Below are positions 7,501 to 13,992 of a stretch of 19,936 nucleotides of DNA, one piece after another. A model generated the notes under the pieces. That model had not been told where the DNA came from. It did not search any database and saw only the letters and a program-made list of their open reading frames with translations. Numbering within the stretch: the stretch's first letter is position 1; each line of letters opens with the position of its first letter. The translations under genes were made by a program, and so were the position numbers. Origin of the DNA: Bacteroidales bacterium UBA3816 (GTDB lineage Bacteria; Bacteroidota; Bacteroidia; Bacteroidales; P3); contig DFDY01000125.1 in NCBI GenBank assembly GCA_002368955.1, positions 1 to 19,936 on the forward strand, given 5' to 3'.

Positions 7501-7509
7501 GGTTCTTTT

Positions 7510-8028
7510 TTAGTCTGCTAGGTAATAGTGGTAGCCTTTCCCGGCTATGCTATTGAATGTTTTTGCGATTTTGTTGTAGTTTTCGAGGGTTATTTTCCAC
7601 TTGCTGTTGGCGTTGGTGTTCGAGAAATGGCTCGTGATGTACTGTCTGAAGGGGAAGACCTGAATGCGGGTGTTGCCATTGAAATAGTACAGTCGGCGCA
7701 ACTTATCCACAGCCCCTTCGGTGGCCTTTCCCCAGATGCCGTCGAGGCCAATAGACCAGCCGTAGTGTCTGGCAATAATCTGGATTGCCCACACGCCCCG
7801 GTCTCTGGTGGAGCTTCCCCGGTCGTCGCTTCCCCAGCTCAGCGGGTAACGCTGTTTGATGGTGTCGTTTTCCACCGAAGGAGTGCCGGATTTGCCCTCG
7901 TTGACAAACTTGTCATTGGTCACAGCCCTCTCCTTGATGGTAGCAACGATCCATAAAACCAACAGTGACAGAAGGGCCACGCCTATGGCTGTGCCTCCCA
8001 CAATCAATATTGTTCTCTTCTTGTCCAT
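7510..8028 (-). CDS. membrane-anchored protein with peptidoglycan-binding-like domain
   Basis: 172 residues. The N-terminal anchor (about 6-30) follows MDKKR. The middle carries a PG_binding_1-like segment at roughly 78-115 (RGVWAIQIIARHYGW followed by LDGIWGKATEGAV), with the Q…L…DGI.G..T..AV pattern of that family. The C terminus (120-172) is aromatic and polar with no catalytic motif that I can see. It probably binds the cell wall from a membrane, perhaps positioning the lysozyme or the virion during entry. It lies 3 bases after the preceding gene. Confidence 0.65.
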   Translation of the reverse strand: MDKKRTILIVGGTAIGVALLSLLVLWIVATIKERAVTNDKFVNEGKSGTPSVENDTIKQRYPLSWGSDDRGSSTRDRGVWAIQIIARHYGWSIGLDGIWGKATEGAVDKLRRLYYFNGNTRIQVFPFRQYITSHFSNTNANSKWKITLENYNKIAKTFNSIAGKGYHYYLAD

Positions 8029-8031
8029 AGT

Positions 8032-8601
8032 TTAGATGTTTGTATGAATGCCTTTGCCTTCGAGAATCTCACGAACCTTACTATGTTGTCTCTTCGAGAG
8101 ATTGTGAGAGATTACATGTTCCAGGTCTCCGGTGTGCTTAACGCCTACAGAGGAGAGAACCTTCGGGCATGTTCTTATGCCGAACTGTCCACAGACGGCC
8201 ACCCAGTCGGCTTTATTGGATATCTCGTTGCGAAGAATATTGTAGAGGAGTTCTACGTCGTCGCCAAAGGGTTGGAAACAGTTGTAGATTTTGTCGGCAA
8301 TTTGTTTGGCCTTTTGGGTGTCTTTGATGGTTGTTTTTTGTCCGGTGGCGGAGATTTCGTCGGCTGCCTTGATGCGTGCGATAAGGTTGCGCCAGGGGCT
8401 GGAGATGAGGTCCCAGAGGTTGCCGGCTTCGTTGAGGGCGAACTTCTTTACGATAAAGATCGTCACGATGGTAAGCAGCACCAGCACAATCACGCCCCAC
8501 CATATCGAGACAAGGTTCTTGGCATTGAAGCCCCGGCTGACCGTTTCGACGGTCTTGGAGGTGTCGGCGGCAGTGTGAAGGAATTGGTTGTAGTCTGCCA
8601 T
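8032..8601 (-). CDS. single-TM protein with helical C-terminal domain (189 aa)
   Basis: 189 residues. A soluble N terminus (1-30), a membrane segment at about 32-51 followed by KK, then a 135-residue mostly helical domain. The end (VELLYNILRN…KADWVAVCGQFG…GDLEHVISHNLSK…VREILEGKGI) loosely recalls an annexin-like repeat pattern (helix, aromatic-containing helix, D-L-x-x-x-I) seen in some Bacteroidetes phage proteins. I cannot assign a function. It is one of the run of virion/membrane genes. Confidence 0.7.
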   Translation of the reverse strand: MADYNQFLHTAADTSKTVETVSRGFNAKNLVSIWWGVIVLVLLTIVTIFIVKKFALNEAGNLWDLISSPWRNLIARIKAADEISATGQKTTIKDTQKAKQIADKIYNCFQPFGDDVELLYNILRNEISNKADWVAVCGQFGIRTCPKVLSSVGVKHTGDLEHVISHNLSKRQHSKVREILEGKGIHTNI

Positions 8602-8606
8602 GGGTT

Positions 8607-9302
8607 TTACTTTTTAAGGATTTTCACGACCAGGAACACTACGAAGGCCAACACGGCCACGATGGCGGCCAGGGTACCTACTTTCATAAGCTTTGCTTTG
8701 GAGGCCTCCTTCTTGGCTTCGGCTTCGGTCTTGTTTGCCTCTTCTTGTTTCTGCTTGGCCTGGGCATCGGAGGTGACGACCTGAGCGGTTGTCTTGTGCC
8801 TTTGCTCCCAGGCGGCAAGGTCGAAGGGTACGGTGTACACCAGCTCTATTAGGGTGTTGGGGACGGTGACGGTCACGGTCTGTCCGTTGGTCTCCCTGTA
8901 CCGGTCCTCAGATGTGGTGGCTGGCAGGTTGCTCACTTGCGAATAGAGTTTCTGCATGGCTTCCACCATGCTTCTCACCACAACATAGGAACTGTCCGTA
9001 CTCGAATAGATGTCCAGGCGGCCGCCAGTCCGCCCGTAGTCTTTGACAACATCACCTCCCAAGGTGTTCTGGAGGATGCTGAAGGCTGTCTTTGCATTCT
9101 CTGACGAAAGGCTGGATGCCACGAAAGTCGTTTTATAGCAGGCCCTACCGGCACAATTGAAGGTCTTGCCTTTGTCGGCACGATTCCAGCTAACGTACAT
9201 AAGCATGTTGACATACTTCAGTGCTTCTAGATTTCGCGGAAGGAGGTTGACGGTTTTTGGACCGTTTCCTCCGTCGGCCCGGAATAGTATCTGTTTCTTC
9301 AT
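8607..9302 (-). CDS. tail-anchored structural protein candidate (231 aa)
   Basis: 231 residues from the ATG at 9302, which overlaps the previous stop (ATGA); the longer upstream frame is only read-through of the neighbour. The N-terminal 160 residues are mixed alpha/beta (KKQILFRADGG…). A Lys/Glu/Ala-rich coiled coil follows (about 175-203), then a membrane segment (206-227) and the tail KILKK. This may be a minor virion protein displayed from the membrane. No family is recognised. Confidence 0.7.
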   Translation of the reverse strand: MKKQILFRADGGNGPKTVNLLPRNLEALKYVNMLMYVSWNRADKGKTFNCAGRACYKTTFVASSLSSENAKTAFSILQNTLGGDVVKDYGRTGGRLDIYSSTDSSYVVVRSMVEAMQKLYSQVSNLPATTSEDRYRETNGQTVTVTVPNTLIELVYTVPFDLAAWEQRHKTTAQVVTSDAQAKQKQEEANKTEAEAKKEASKAKLMKVGTLAAIVAVLAFVVFLVVKILKK

Positions 9303-9634
9303 GTTTTCTGTCTTTTGGTTAGTAAAATGGCAGCCACGGCCAGCAGCGCACCTAGTCCGGCGAAGAGGATCACCCACTGGCATATTTTCATCGTGATGCC
9401 CAGAATGGTCCAATACTCCTTCCTTGTGGTGACATCCACAGGAGGCAGCTCTGTGGCCTTGTGCGATATCTTCAGCCGGCTTCCGTCGTCCAGGACCACC
9501 ACTAGGTCCATGCCGGACAGCTCTACGTCCACAACTTTCAGGACACCATAGGCCTTCTTGAACTCATCGTACTGGCTTTGGCTGATGGTGGCATCGGTTA
9601 GCCATCTTGCTGCCTTTTTCTCTGCTATGGTCAT
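9299..9634 (-). CDS. tail-anchored membrane protein (111 aa)
   Basis: 111 residues. A soluble N-terminal domain, beta-rich at about 30-65 (VVDVELSGMDLVVVLDDGSRLKI), precedes one membrane segment (about 84-106) and a basic end, TKRQKT. The order matches the neighbouring genes on both sides (soluble head, one TM, short basic tail). The ATGA overlap with the next gene implies coupling. Unknown function; virion membrane protein by context. Confidence 0.68.
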   Translation of the reverse strand: MTIAEKKAARWLTDATISQSQYDEFKKAYGVLKVVDVELSGMDLVVVLDDGSRLKISHKATELPPVDVTTRKEYWTILGITMKICQWVILFAGLGALLAVAAILLTKRQKT

Positions 9635-9644
9635 GTGTCTCTCC

Positions 9645-9950
9645 CTATTTTCTTTTGAAAGCCACAGCCGCCAGCGTGATCAGGTTCAGGGTGAGCAGCA
9701 CCAGGATGACGAACCATTTCTTTTTCTCCCAGGTGATGCCGGCAATGGTCCAGTTGTCTGGCACCAAGGAACTATCGGCTGCAGGGCTTTCGGACGGGTT
9801 GTTTTCTGAATTCTCTGTTATAATGTGTTCAACGTCTTCGCCAAGTCCCAAGCCACTACTGTCTAGGTCGGAAACAACCACTTCAGGCTTTCCTGCAGTA
9901 ATCGTGACGGGACTCAGGTTATATACTGTTTGTTTTTTAATCTTTTTCAT
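9645..9950 (-). CDS. tail-anchored membrane protein (101 aa)
   Basis: 101 residues. A basic start (MKKIKKQ), an acidic low-complexity middle (residues about 25-62, rich in S, D and E), then a membrane segment at about 80-97 and the tail FKRK. The sequence WTIAGITWEKKKW just before the TM resembles YWTILGITMKI at the same place in the next protein (9299-9634), hinting at a shared origin of the anchors. Unknown function. Confidence 0.65.
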   Translation of the reverse strand: MKKIKKQTVYNLSPVTITAGKPEVVVSDLDSSGLGLGEDVEHIITENSENNPSESPAADSSLVPDNWTIAGITWEKKKWFVILVLLTLNLITLAAVAFKRK

Positions 9951-9964
9951 GTTCTACCATTATT

Positions 9965-10114
9965 TTATTGTTTCCGAATGAGCCTGATGCAGTTGACGGC
10001 CAATGTTGCGGCACAGACCAGGAGCGTCACCAGCCTTAAAGCTATGTCCAGTTGTGCCAGGGTGGTGGCGCGTCCCAGGATGTACACTTTTTTTTGGTAC
10101 TGGTCGGTCAGCAT
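9965..10114 (-). CDS. 49-residue single-TM protein
   Basis: A short reading frame, ATG at 10114 to TAA at 9965-9967, starting MLTDQYQKKVYILGRATTL. A hydrophobic segment covers about 25-45 (ALRLVTLLVCAATLAVNCI), followed by RLIRKQ, the basic tail seen in its neighbours. It fills the gap between the genes ending at 10127 and starting at 9950 without overlap. Confidence 0.6.
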   Translation of the reverse strand: MLTDQYQKKVYILGRATTLAQLDIALRLVTLLVCAATLAVNCIRLIRKQ

Positions 10115-10126
10115 GGCTGGCGGGGG

Positions 10127-10747
10127 TTAGCGTTTGGTGACCGAGACGACCATGACGATGAGGATGGCGGCCAGGAGGATGCTTTCGAGGGAGAAGAAGA
10201 CGTTGTTGATGCGCAGGCCGGCGCGGCGGCGGTTGTTGCCAACGATGATGTCGCCAATGACTTGGGCGGCGTTGGCGGCGTTTTGGGCAGCGTTGGTGAC
10301 GAGGTCGGTGGCGGGTGTTGTGTCTCCGTCTTCGCGGTTCATTTGAAGGGGGTTGCTGTAGAGCTTGGAAAGGTTCTGTTTCATGTTAGTTAATTTTTTT
10401 TTGTTATAATTTTGTTTGTCTATTTGCAGGCAGCGTTTGTAGAGTGCCTCCATGCGTTGGTAGGGTATGGTCTGCAGGTGGTAGAGTGCGGCGAGGCTTT
10501 TTTTGAGGCTGCGGGGTTCGGTTCCGGCCAGTGCACCGAGGGCAAAGGCATCGGCTACCTCTTCGTCGCCGCTGCCCATCAGGAAGTGTCCTAACTCATG
10601 TGCCAGGGCAAAGCGTTGCTCGAAGTCGCTGAGGAGGGGGAAGGTCTGGCTATTGACTAGGAGGGTGGGCCGTCCGCCCTGGTCAATCATGACGGCGGCG
10701 GGACAGTTCTGCAATTCTGGGTACCCTACTGTGCGGACCAGTTCCAT
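10127..10747 (-). CDS. ImmA/IrrE-type metallopeptidase fused in frame to a tail-anchored membrane protein
   Basis: 206 residues. Residues 1-115 are an ImmA/IrrE-like zinc peptidase: HELGH at 50-54, then the third-ligand region DEEVADAFA (Glu62/63). ImmA enzymes in mobile elements cleave repressors. Residues 122-206 look like a separate protein (MKQNLSKLY… with a TM at about 185-202 and tail VTKR), of the same design as the neighbours. The junction contains nine T on the plus strand (10394-10402) and an AT-rich stretch right before an internal ATG at 10384, which is a typical start region. One base fewer in the run would put TAA just before that ATG. So two genes may be fused, or joined by slippage, or the internal ATG may also be used. 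Confidence 0.75.
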   Translation of the reverse strand: MELVRTVGYPELQNCPAAVMIDQGGRPTLLVNSQTFPLLSDFEQRFALAHELGHFLMGSGDEEVADAFALGALAGTEPRSLKKSLAALYHLQTIPYQRMEALYKRCLQIDKQNYNKKKLTNMKQNLSKLYSNPLQMNREDGDTTPATDLVTNAAQNAANAAQVIGDIIVGNNRRRAGLRINNVFFSLESILLAAILIVMVVSVTKR

Positions 10748-10750
10748 GGG

Positions 10751-11098
10751 TTAGTCTTTTTTGCGGCCAAGGACGATGACGAGGACGATGATGAGTGCGA
10801 TGGCGCCAAGGATGATGGCCGTGAGGGTGGTACCGTTGGTGAAGCTGAAGTGGCCGTCTACGGTGTCGGAGTTGTTGTTGTTGATGGTGGTGGTGCGGTC
10901 GTAGCTGTTGGCGGCACCCACTATGGATCCGGCACCGGAGAGGATGCTGCCCAGGTTGTCGAAGAGGTTGTTCCAGCTGAAGGAGCTGCCGGAAGAGGGC
11001 TGCGGGGGGTTGTAGTTGCCGAAATAGCCTTCGCCTGCCTGGCCGGTGGCACCGTAGAGCTGGATGGGGTTGGTGGTGGGTATGAGTTGTTTTTTCAT
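10751..11098 (-). CDS. tail-anchored Gly/Asn/Ser-rich protein (115 aa)
   Basis: 115 residues. The N-terminal part is rich in Pro, Gly, Ser and Asn (YGATGQAGEGYFGNYNPP) with a hydrophobic glycine-rich stretch at about 47-63. Then come an Asn run (72-77), a strong membrane segment at 92-110 and the tail GRKKD. It is the first gene after the capsid candidate and its downstream hairpin, a position often held by a minor capsid or membrane protein. Unknown family. Confidence 0.65.
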   Translation of the reverse strand: MKKQLIPTTNPIQLYGATGQAGEGYFGNYNPPQPSSGSSFSWNNLFDNLGSILSGAGSIVGAANSYDRTTTINNNNSDTVDGHFSFTNGTTLTAIILGAIALIIVLVIVLGRKKD

Positions 11099-11119
11099 GT
11101 TGTTCGGTCTTTTTTATGA

Positions 11120-11153
11120 AACAGCCGGTACCGGAGGCCCGATACCGGCTGTT
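11120..11153 (-). promoter_or_regulatory. intergenic hairpin after the capsid gene
   Basis: Perfect 11-bp inverted repeat (11120-11130 with 11143-11153) and a 12-base loop between the capsid candidate and the next gene. There is no T run directly after the stem, so it is more likely an mRNA 3'-stabilising or processing hairpin, or a leaky terminator, that raises capsid mRNA over downstream genes. Confidence 0.55.
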
Positions 11154-11191
11154 GTGGGATGAGAGGAGGTTACCTAGTGGGGGCAGATGGA

Positions 11192-11881
11192 TTAGTCTTC
11201 GTCGGCATAGAAGTCGACGGTTACCTTGAGCACGGTGGCTCTGCGCACTTCGATGGCCCAGTAGAGCATGTCGTTCCACTGGAAGTTGCCGTAGTCGTAG
11301 TCGAGGATGATCTTGCCGTCCTGGTACTGGCTGGGCATGAAGTACTGGGAGAGGTCGATTTCGCGAGCGGCTTCTTTCTGGAAGGGGTTGACGGAGGCGA
11401 CGAACATGCTGGCGTTGAAGGCGTCGGGCTGTGCATTGCCGGCGCTGTCGCTGGCGGCAATGGTGATGCGTTTGATGTAGCGGGGGTTGACCTTGAGGTG
11501 TTCGCGGCACTGGCTGATGAATTTGCCGGTGGCGGAGCCGAAGGTGACGTTGGCAGTTTTGCCGGAGGGGCTGGTGACGCTGACGGTGCAGGGGTCGTCG
11601 AGGATGACGTCGCCGGCATAGCCTGCGGCGGCGAGCTGGGAGAGGTTGTGGTGATGCTTGGTGACGGAACCGGAGGACTCGTCATAGGTGAAGCCGTCGG
11701 TGTCGAAATTGGCGGTGGCCACAACCACGGCCAGGTTGTCGGTTGTGTTTCCGTTCTGGATGGAGAACTGAAGACGGTCGATGATGGATTGAGATAGTTT
11801 GTTCATGTTTCCCGTATAATAATTTGTTAATACTCTATTTGACTTGCGGAGCAGGCTTTGTTTCTTGGCTAGGTCTCTCAT
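11192..11881 (-). CDS. candidate major capsid protein (229 aa)
   Basis: 229 residues with no membrane segment. A basic N terminus (MRDLAKKQSLLRKSNR) precedes a beta-rich body with many alternating strands (DNLAVVVATANFDTDGF, CTVSVTSPSG, ATVLKVTVDFYAD). The start at 11881 leaves 3 bases to the previous gene; an internal Met at about residue 26 (MNKLSQS) is an alternative. It is the only sizeable soluble beta protein at the head of the late operon and is followed by a strong hairpin, as is common after capsid genes. Size and strand content would suit a jelly-roll capsid of the PM2/FLiP kind, but I have only composition and context, no motif. Confidence 0.5.
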   Translation of the reverse strand: MRDLAKKQSLLRKSNRVLTNYYTGNMNKLSQSIIDRLQFSIQNGNTTDNLAVVVATANFDTDGFTYDESSGSVTKHHHNLSQLAAAGYAGDVILDDPCTVSVTSPSGKTANVTFGSATGKFISQCREHLKVNPRYIKRITIAASDSAGNAQPDAFNASMFVASVNPFQKEAAREIDLSQYFMPSQYQDGKIILDYDYGNFQWNDMLYWAIEVRRATVLKVTVDFYADED

Positions 11882-11884
11882 GGC

Positions 11885-12094
11885 TTAGGTGGTGGCAGGG
11901 ATGCCCTTGAGGTTGCCCTGGTCGTCGATGCTGATGCGGTCGAGTTTGGATTTGTCAGCGGGCGAGAAGGTGCAGCCGCCGGGACAGGTTTTGATGGCTT
12001 TGCGGTTTCTGGCGGCCATGTAGAGGGCTGCAGCTGCTGCCAGGAGTGCGAGGATGACAAACATGGCGATGTGGTCGTTGATGAATTTGCTCAT
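11885..12094 (-). CDS. small single-TM protein opening the late operon (69 aa)
   Basis: 69 residues. An N-terminal membrane segment (about 9-28, AMFVILALLAAAAALYMAA) is followed by a basic patch (RNRK), CPGGC at 37-41 and a polar C terminus. The start at 12094 is about 45 bases below the TATCTTTG promoter element. The CxxxC pair could form a disulfide. Probably a virion membrane protein, from context. Confidence 0.65.
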   Translation of the reverse strand: MSKFINDHIAMFVILALLAAAAALYMAARNRKAIKTCPGGCTFSPADKSKLDRISIDDQGNLKGIPATT

Positions 12095-12139
12095 TTTTTC
12101 TTTGTTTTTTTGGGTTCTATTTTTAGTTCTTGTGGATGC

Positions 12140-12147
12140 AAAGATAC
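12140..12147 (-). promoter_or_regulatory. promoter -7 element of the late operon
   Basis: On the minus strand this reads TATCTTTG, a perfect TAnnTTTG. No good -33 TTTG lies at the usual distance, which would fit a promoter needing an activator. The 10-bp repeats at 12181-12220 lie just upstream, where an activator could bind. Confidence 0.5.
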
Positions 12148-12180
12148 CAACATTTTAGATGTTATTTTGCCCCATGCAAA

Positions 12181-12220
12181 CAAAGGCAATAAAAGGCAAT
12201 AAAATGCAATAAAAAGCAAG
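12181..12220. repeat. four phased 10-bp direct repeats (iteron/operator)
   Basis: Four consecutive 10-base units: caaaggcaat, aaaaggcaat, aaaatgcaat, aaaaagcaag. They keep an A run plus GCAA in register, close to one helical turn apart, about 35 bases upstream of the late promoter element. This looks like a protein-binding array (activator, repressor or replication initiator). Confidence 0.6.
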
Positions 12221-12233
12221 AAATCATCGCCTC

Positions 12234-12255
12234 GCGCCCTATGTCAATGGGGCGC
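12234..12255. repeat. GC-rich inverted repeat next to the phased repeats
   Basis: GCGCCC at 12234-12239 pairs with GGGCGC at 12250-12255 across a 10-base loop. There is no T run after it on either strand, so it is not a terminator. It may be an operator half-site pair. Confidence 0.35.
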
Positions 12256-12294
12256 AAAAAGTAGTATGAGGCAGGGATTTCTTTTGTTTTGGAC

Positions 12295-12332
12295 AAAAAA
12301 AAAGAACGCCGACGGTCGCGTGACTGTCGGCG
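12295..12332 (-). terminator. terminator after hicA, minus strand
   Basis: An 11-bp GC-rich stem (about 12307-12317 with 12322-12332) followed on the minus strand by TT, C and then nine T. It lies 45 bases after the hicA stop and separates the toxin module from the late operon. The stem shares GCCGACGG with the other two terminators of this type. Confidence 0.75.
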
Positions 12333-12376
12333 TGATGGGCGCGGGTGAATGGGGGGGGGCTACTGTCTGGAGTAAA

Positions 12377-12574
12377 TCAATTGTTTCCGCAGTAAGGTAT
12401 TCCCAAGTCTTTGCAGATGCTTCTGGCAAGAAATTCCTTTATATCGCCATGTATGGGTACGACACTGCTGGCACCGGTATTTGCATTGCGATAGAAGGCG
12501 TGTGACCCTTTGTGATGACGAACACAATAGCAGCCGTTGGCTCTTAGGTGCTTTAGAAAAACTTCCTTTTTCAT
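12377..12574 (-). CDS. hicA: HicA-type mRNA interferase toxin
   Basis: 65 residues from the ATG at 12574, which overlaps the hicB stop (ATGA). It has the HicA dsRBD-like pattern with the catalytic-type histidine in HHKGSHAFYRN, followed by SVVPIHG and a C-terminal helix (IKEFLARSICKDLGI). HicA toxins cut mRNA and are neutralised by HicB. The length is normal for the family. The order here is antitoxin first, then toxin. Confidence 0.85.
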   Translation of the reverse strand: MKKEVFLKHLRANGCYCVRHHKGSHAFYRNANTGASSVVPIHGDIKEFLARSICKDLGIPYCGNN

Positions 12575-12792
12575 ACGGTGACGCGTACTTTCCGGTATAT
12601 GGGGCGTTGCCCGGCCAACCGGCGTGCCTGGTCGTCCTTTCTTACTTCTAGGGTTAGTTTGATGGCATCCTTCATATTCTCCAGCAGTTCGTCTATTGTT
12701 TCGCCTTGCGACTTGGCCTCTGGCAGTTCTCGGCACATGCCAATATAACCGCCTTCCTGTGTGTCTTTTAATATTATAACAGAGTATTCCAT
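12571..12792 (-). CDS. hicB: HicB-type antitoxin
   Basis: 73 residues from the ATG at 12792, within the AT-rich leader; an upstream in-frame Met at 12852 lies over the promoter and is rejected. The partial RNase H-like HicB domain is clear (YSVIILKD…GGYIGMCRELPEAKSQGETIDELLENMKDAI). The C terminus is basic (RKVRVTV) with no separate DNA-binding domain. It is coupled to hicA and has its own promoter just upstream. Confidence 0.85.
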   Translation of the reverse strand: MEYSVIILKDTQEGGYIGMCRELPEAKSQGETIDELLENMKDAIKLTLEVRKDDQARRLAGQRPIYRKVRVTV

Positions 12793-12818
12793 GATGTTTT
12801 CTTTATTTTTTCTGTTTG

Positions 12819-12849
12819 CAAAAATACGAATAAATTGCAAACTGGCAAA
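12819..12849 (-). promoter_or_regulatory. promoter of hicBA, minus strand
   Basis: On the minus strand TTTG (12849-12846), 19 bases, then TATTTTTG (12826-12819). The 17 bases ending in TATTTTTGCA are identical to the promoter of RNA 3 at 18446-18462. The start of transcription should fall about 20 bases before the hicB ATG. Confidence 0.65.
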
Positions 12850-12850
12850 C

Positions 12851-12885
12851 AAAAAAAAACGCCGACGGTTTCACAACCATCGGCG
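12851..12885 (-). terminator. terminator after the 136-aa gene, minus strand
   Basis: A stem of about 10-11 bp around 12860-12885, followed on the minus strand by nine T (12859-12851). The core 12861-12884 is identical to the terminator at 493-516, so one terminator sequence is used twice in the element. Confidence 0.8.
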
Positions 12886-12909
12886 CAAAAAAAAAATGTC
12901 TGCTTGGCT

Positions 12910-13320
12910 TTATTGGTCGGGCGTTTGGTCCTGGTTGAGCCACTGCCAGCGGCAGAAGTCGGCCAGCTCGCTGTAGGAGTCGGGGTAGCCTACTTGTTCG
13001 GGATGGGCGAGGAGTGCGCGGTCGATAAGCTTGAGGGTGGCGGCGCAGGCCTGGGCGACGGTGCTGCCCCGGCGCGTTTTGTCGGCGATGGTGGCGGCGT
13101 TGAGTACGGGCAGGGCCTGTGTGGCATCGTCGTGGTGGAAGCTGACGCAGAAGAGGTAGTCGCGCATGTCGGCCAGGTGGCACAGTTCCTGACGGTCGAA
13201 GGAACGGTGGAGGGTGGGGCGGACCAGTTCCATCAGTTCGTCGAAGGCCTCCACCATGCGGCCAAACTCGCGGTAGTTGTCATAGCTGATGTAGCCGGTG
13301 CCGAGGGTGGTGGTGTTCAT
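12910..13320 (-). CDS. unknown helical protein (136 aa)
   Basis: 136 residues, soluble and mostly helical (FGRMVEAFDELMELVRPTLHRSFDRQELCHLADMRDYL…). I recognise no domain. It overlaps the preceding gene by 4 bases (ATGA), so the two are coupled. The pair has its own promoter and leader upstream (13637-13859) and a terminator downstream, making a self-contained two-gene cassette in the accessory block. Confidence 0.65.
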   Translation of the reverse strand: MNTTTLGTGYISYDNYREFGRMVEAFDELMELVRPTLHRSFDRQELCHLADMRDYLFCVSFHHDDATQALPVLNAATIADKTRRGSTVAQACAATLKLIDRALLAHPEQVGYPDSYSELADFCRWQWLNQDQTPDQ

Positions 13321-13634
13321 TGGGCACCTCCTTTCTCAAGGTCTTCTTCGGGCGCATAGAGGCCGGGGCCGAAGCTTGCTTCTGCCGTTTCGAGCATGCC
13401 GATGAAGAGGTCGAGAAGTTCCCGACGGACGGGCCCGCCCAGGAACTGGCAGACGGCATCTTCTATGGGGCCGTATTTTTTTGCATGGGCAGCGTTCTGG
13501 GTGGGGCCGAGGTAGACTTTCTTGACCGATGGCGGAACGAGGATGGTTTCCCAGTACCAACGTTTGGGGCGGAGGATGGTGTTGTTTTGTTTCCCTGTTG
13601 CGGGCCGGGATGTGCCCTTGGTGTTCTTTGTCAT
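13317..13634 (-). CDS. unknown protein (105 aa)
   Basis: 105 residues. A basic, Thr/Lys-rich N terminus (MTKNTKGTSRPATGKQNN) precedes a compact domain with PKRWYWETILVPPSVKKVY and a C-terminal helix (RRELLDLFIGMLETAEASF). No known family is recognised. It is the first gene after the structured leader and is coupled to the 136-residue gene. Confidence 0.65.
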   Translation of the reverse strand: MTKNTKGTSRPATGKQNNTILRPKRWYWETILVPPSVKKVYLGPTQNAAHAKKYGPIEDAVCQFLGGPVRRELLDLFIGMLETAEASFGPGLYAPEEDLEKGGAQ

Positions 13635-13636
13635 GA

Positions 13637-13829
13637 CTTAGATTTTTTTGACGTTAAATAAAAAAGGCCCGGTTAGGGGTGTCAAAGGTCTCTAAGCTGA
13701 CCCTGCGGGCATTACTGCTGCCGCGTCCCTCCGAGCCTATGGCTCTCGTGTTCTATATGTGTGGGTATAAAAAAGGCCGGCCATCAGAGGTGCCAGCGGT
13801 CATATACCGCTTAGATTTTTTTGACGCTG
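13637..13829 (-). ncRNA. structured leader or small RNA upstream of the 105-aa gene
   Basis: About 190 bases between a strong minus-strand promoter and the ATG at 13634, with no convincing reading frame. The 17-base string cttagatttttttgacg occurs at both ends (13637-13653 and 13810-13826). On the minus strand there are hairpins AGCGGT/ACCGCT near the 5' end and GCCCG/CGGGC near the 3' end, and two GC-rich strings each followed by six T. This looks like an attenuator leader or a stand-alone small RNA flanked by direct repeats. Confidence 0.45.
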
Positions 13830-13859
13830 CAAAGGTACAAACATTTTTGAAAACTGCAA
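13830..13859 (-). promoter_or_regulatory. Bacteroidetes-type promoter, minus strand
   Basis: On the minus strand TTG (13859-13857), 19 bases, then TACCTTTG (13837-13830), a perfect TAnnTTTG. It lies upstream of the structured leader and the 105/136-residue gene pair. Confidence 0.6.
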
Positions 13860-13903
13860 GTTTTTTTTTGTAAACATGCTGCAATCGGCTGACTGGTAGC
13901 AAT

Positions 13904-13939
13904 AAAAAATTTGCTCACCTTATCGGTAAGGCGAGCAAA
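13904..13939 (-). terminator. terminator after the PIN toxin gene
   Basis: A stem of about 12 bp (arms near 13910-13922 and 13927-13939, one A-C mismatch, tetraloop) followed on the minus strand by six T. It lies 53 bases after the PIN gene stop. Confidence 0.75.
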
Positions 13940-13992
13940 AGGGGGTGCTAATTGCAGGTGTTGTTCCCCAAAATCACCCTATAGAAAATCGA

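Noticed and set aside
11159..11797. Long plus-strand reading frame (212 codons) opposite the capsid candidate
   Set aside because: Gly/Val/Glu/Asp-rich low-complexity product with no domain; it is the antisense shadow of the GC-rich gene on the minus strand.
12181..12220. CRISPR array
   Set aside because: Units are 10 bases with no spacers and no cas genes; it is a phased direct repeat.
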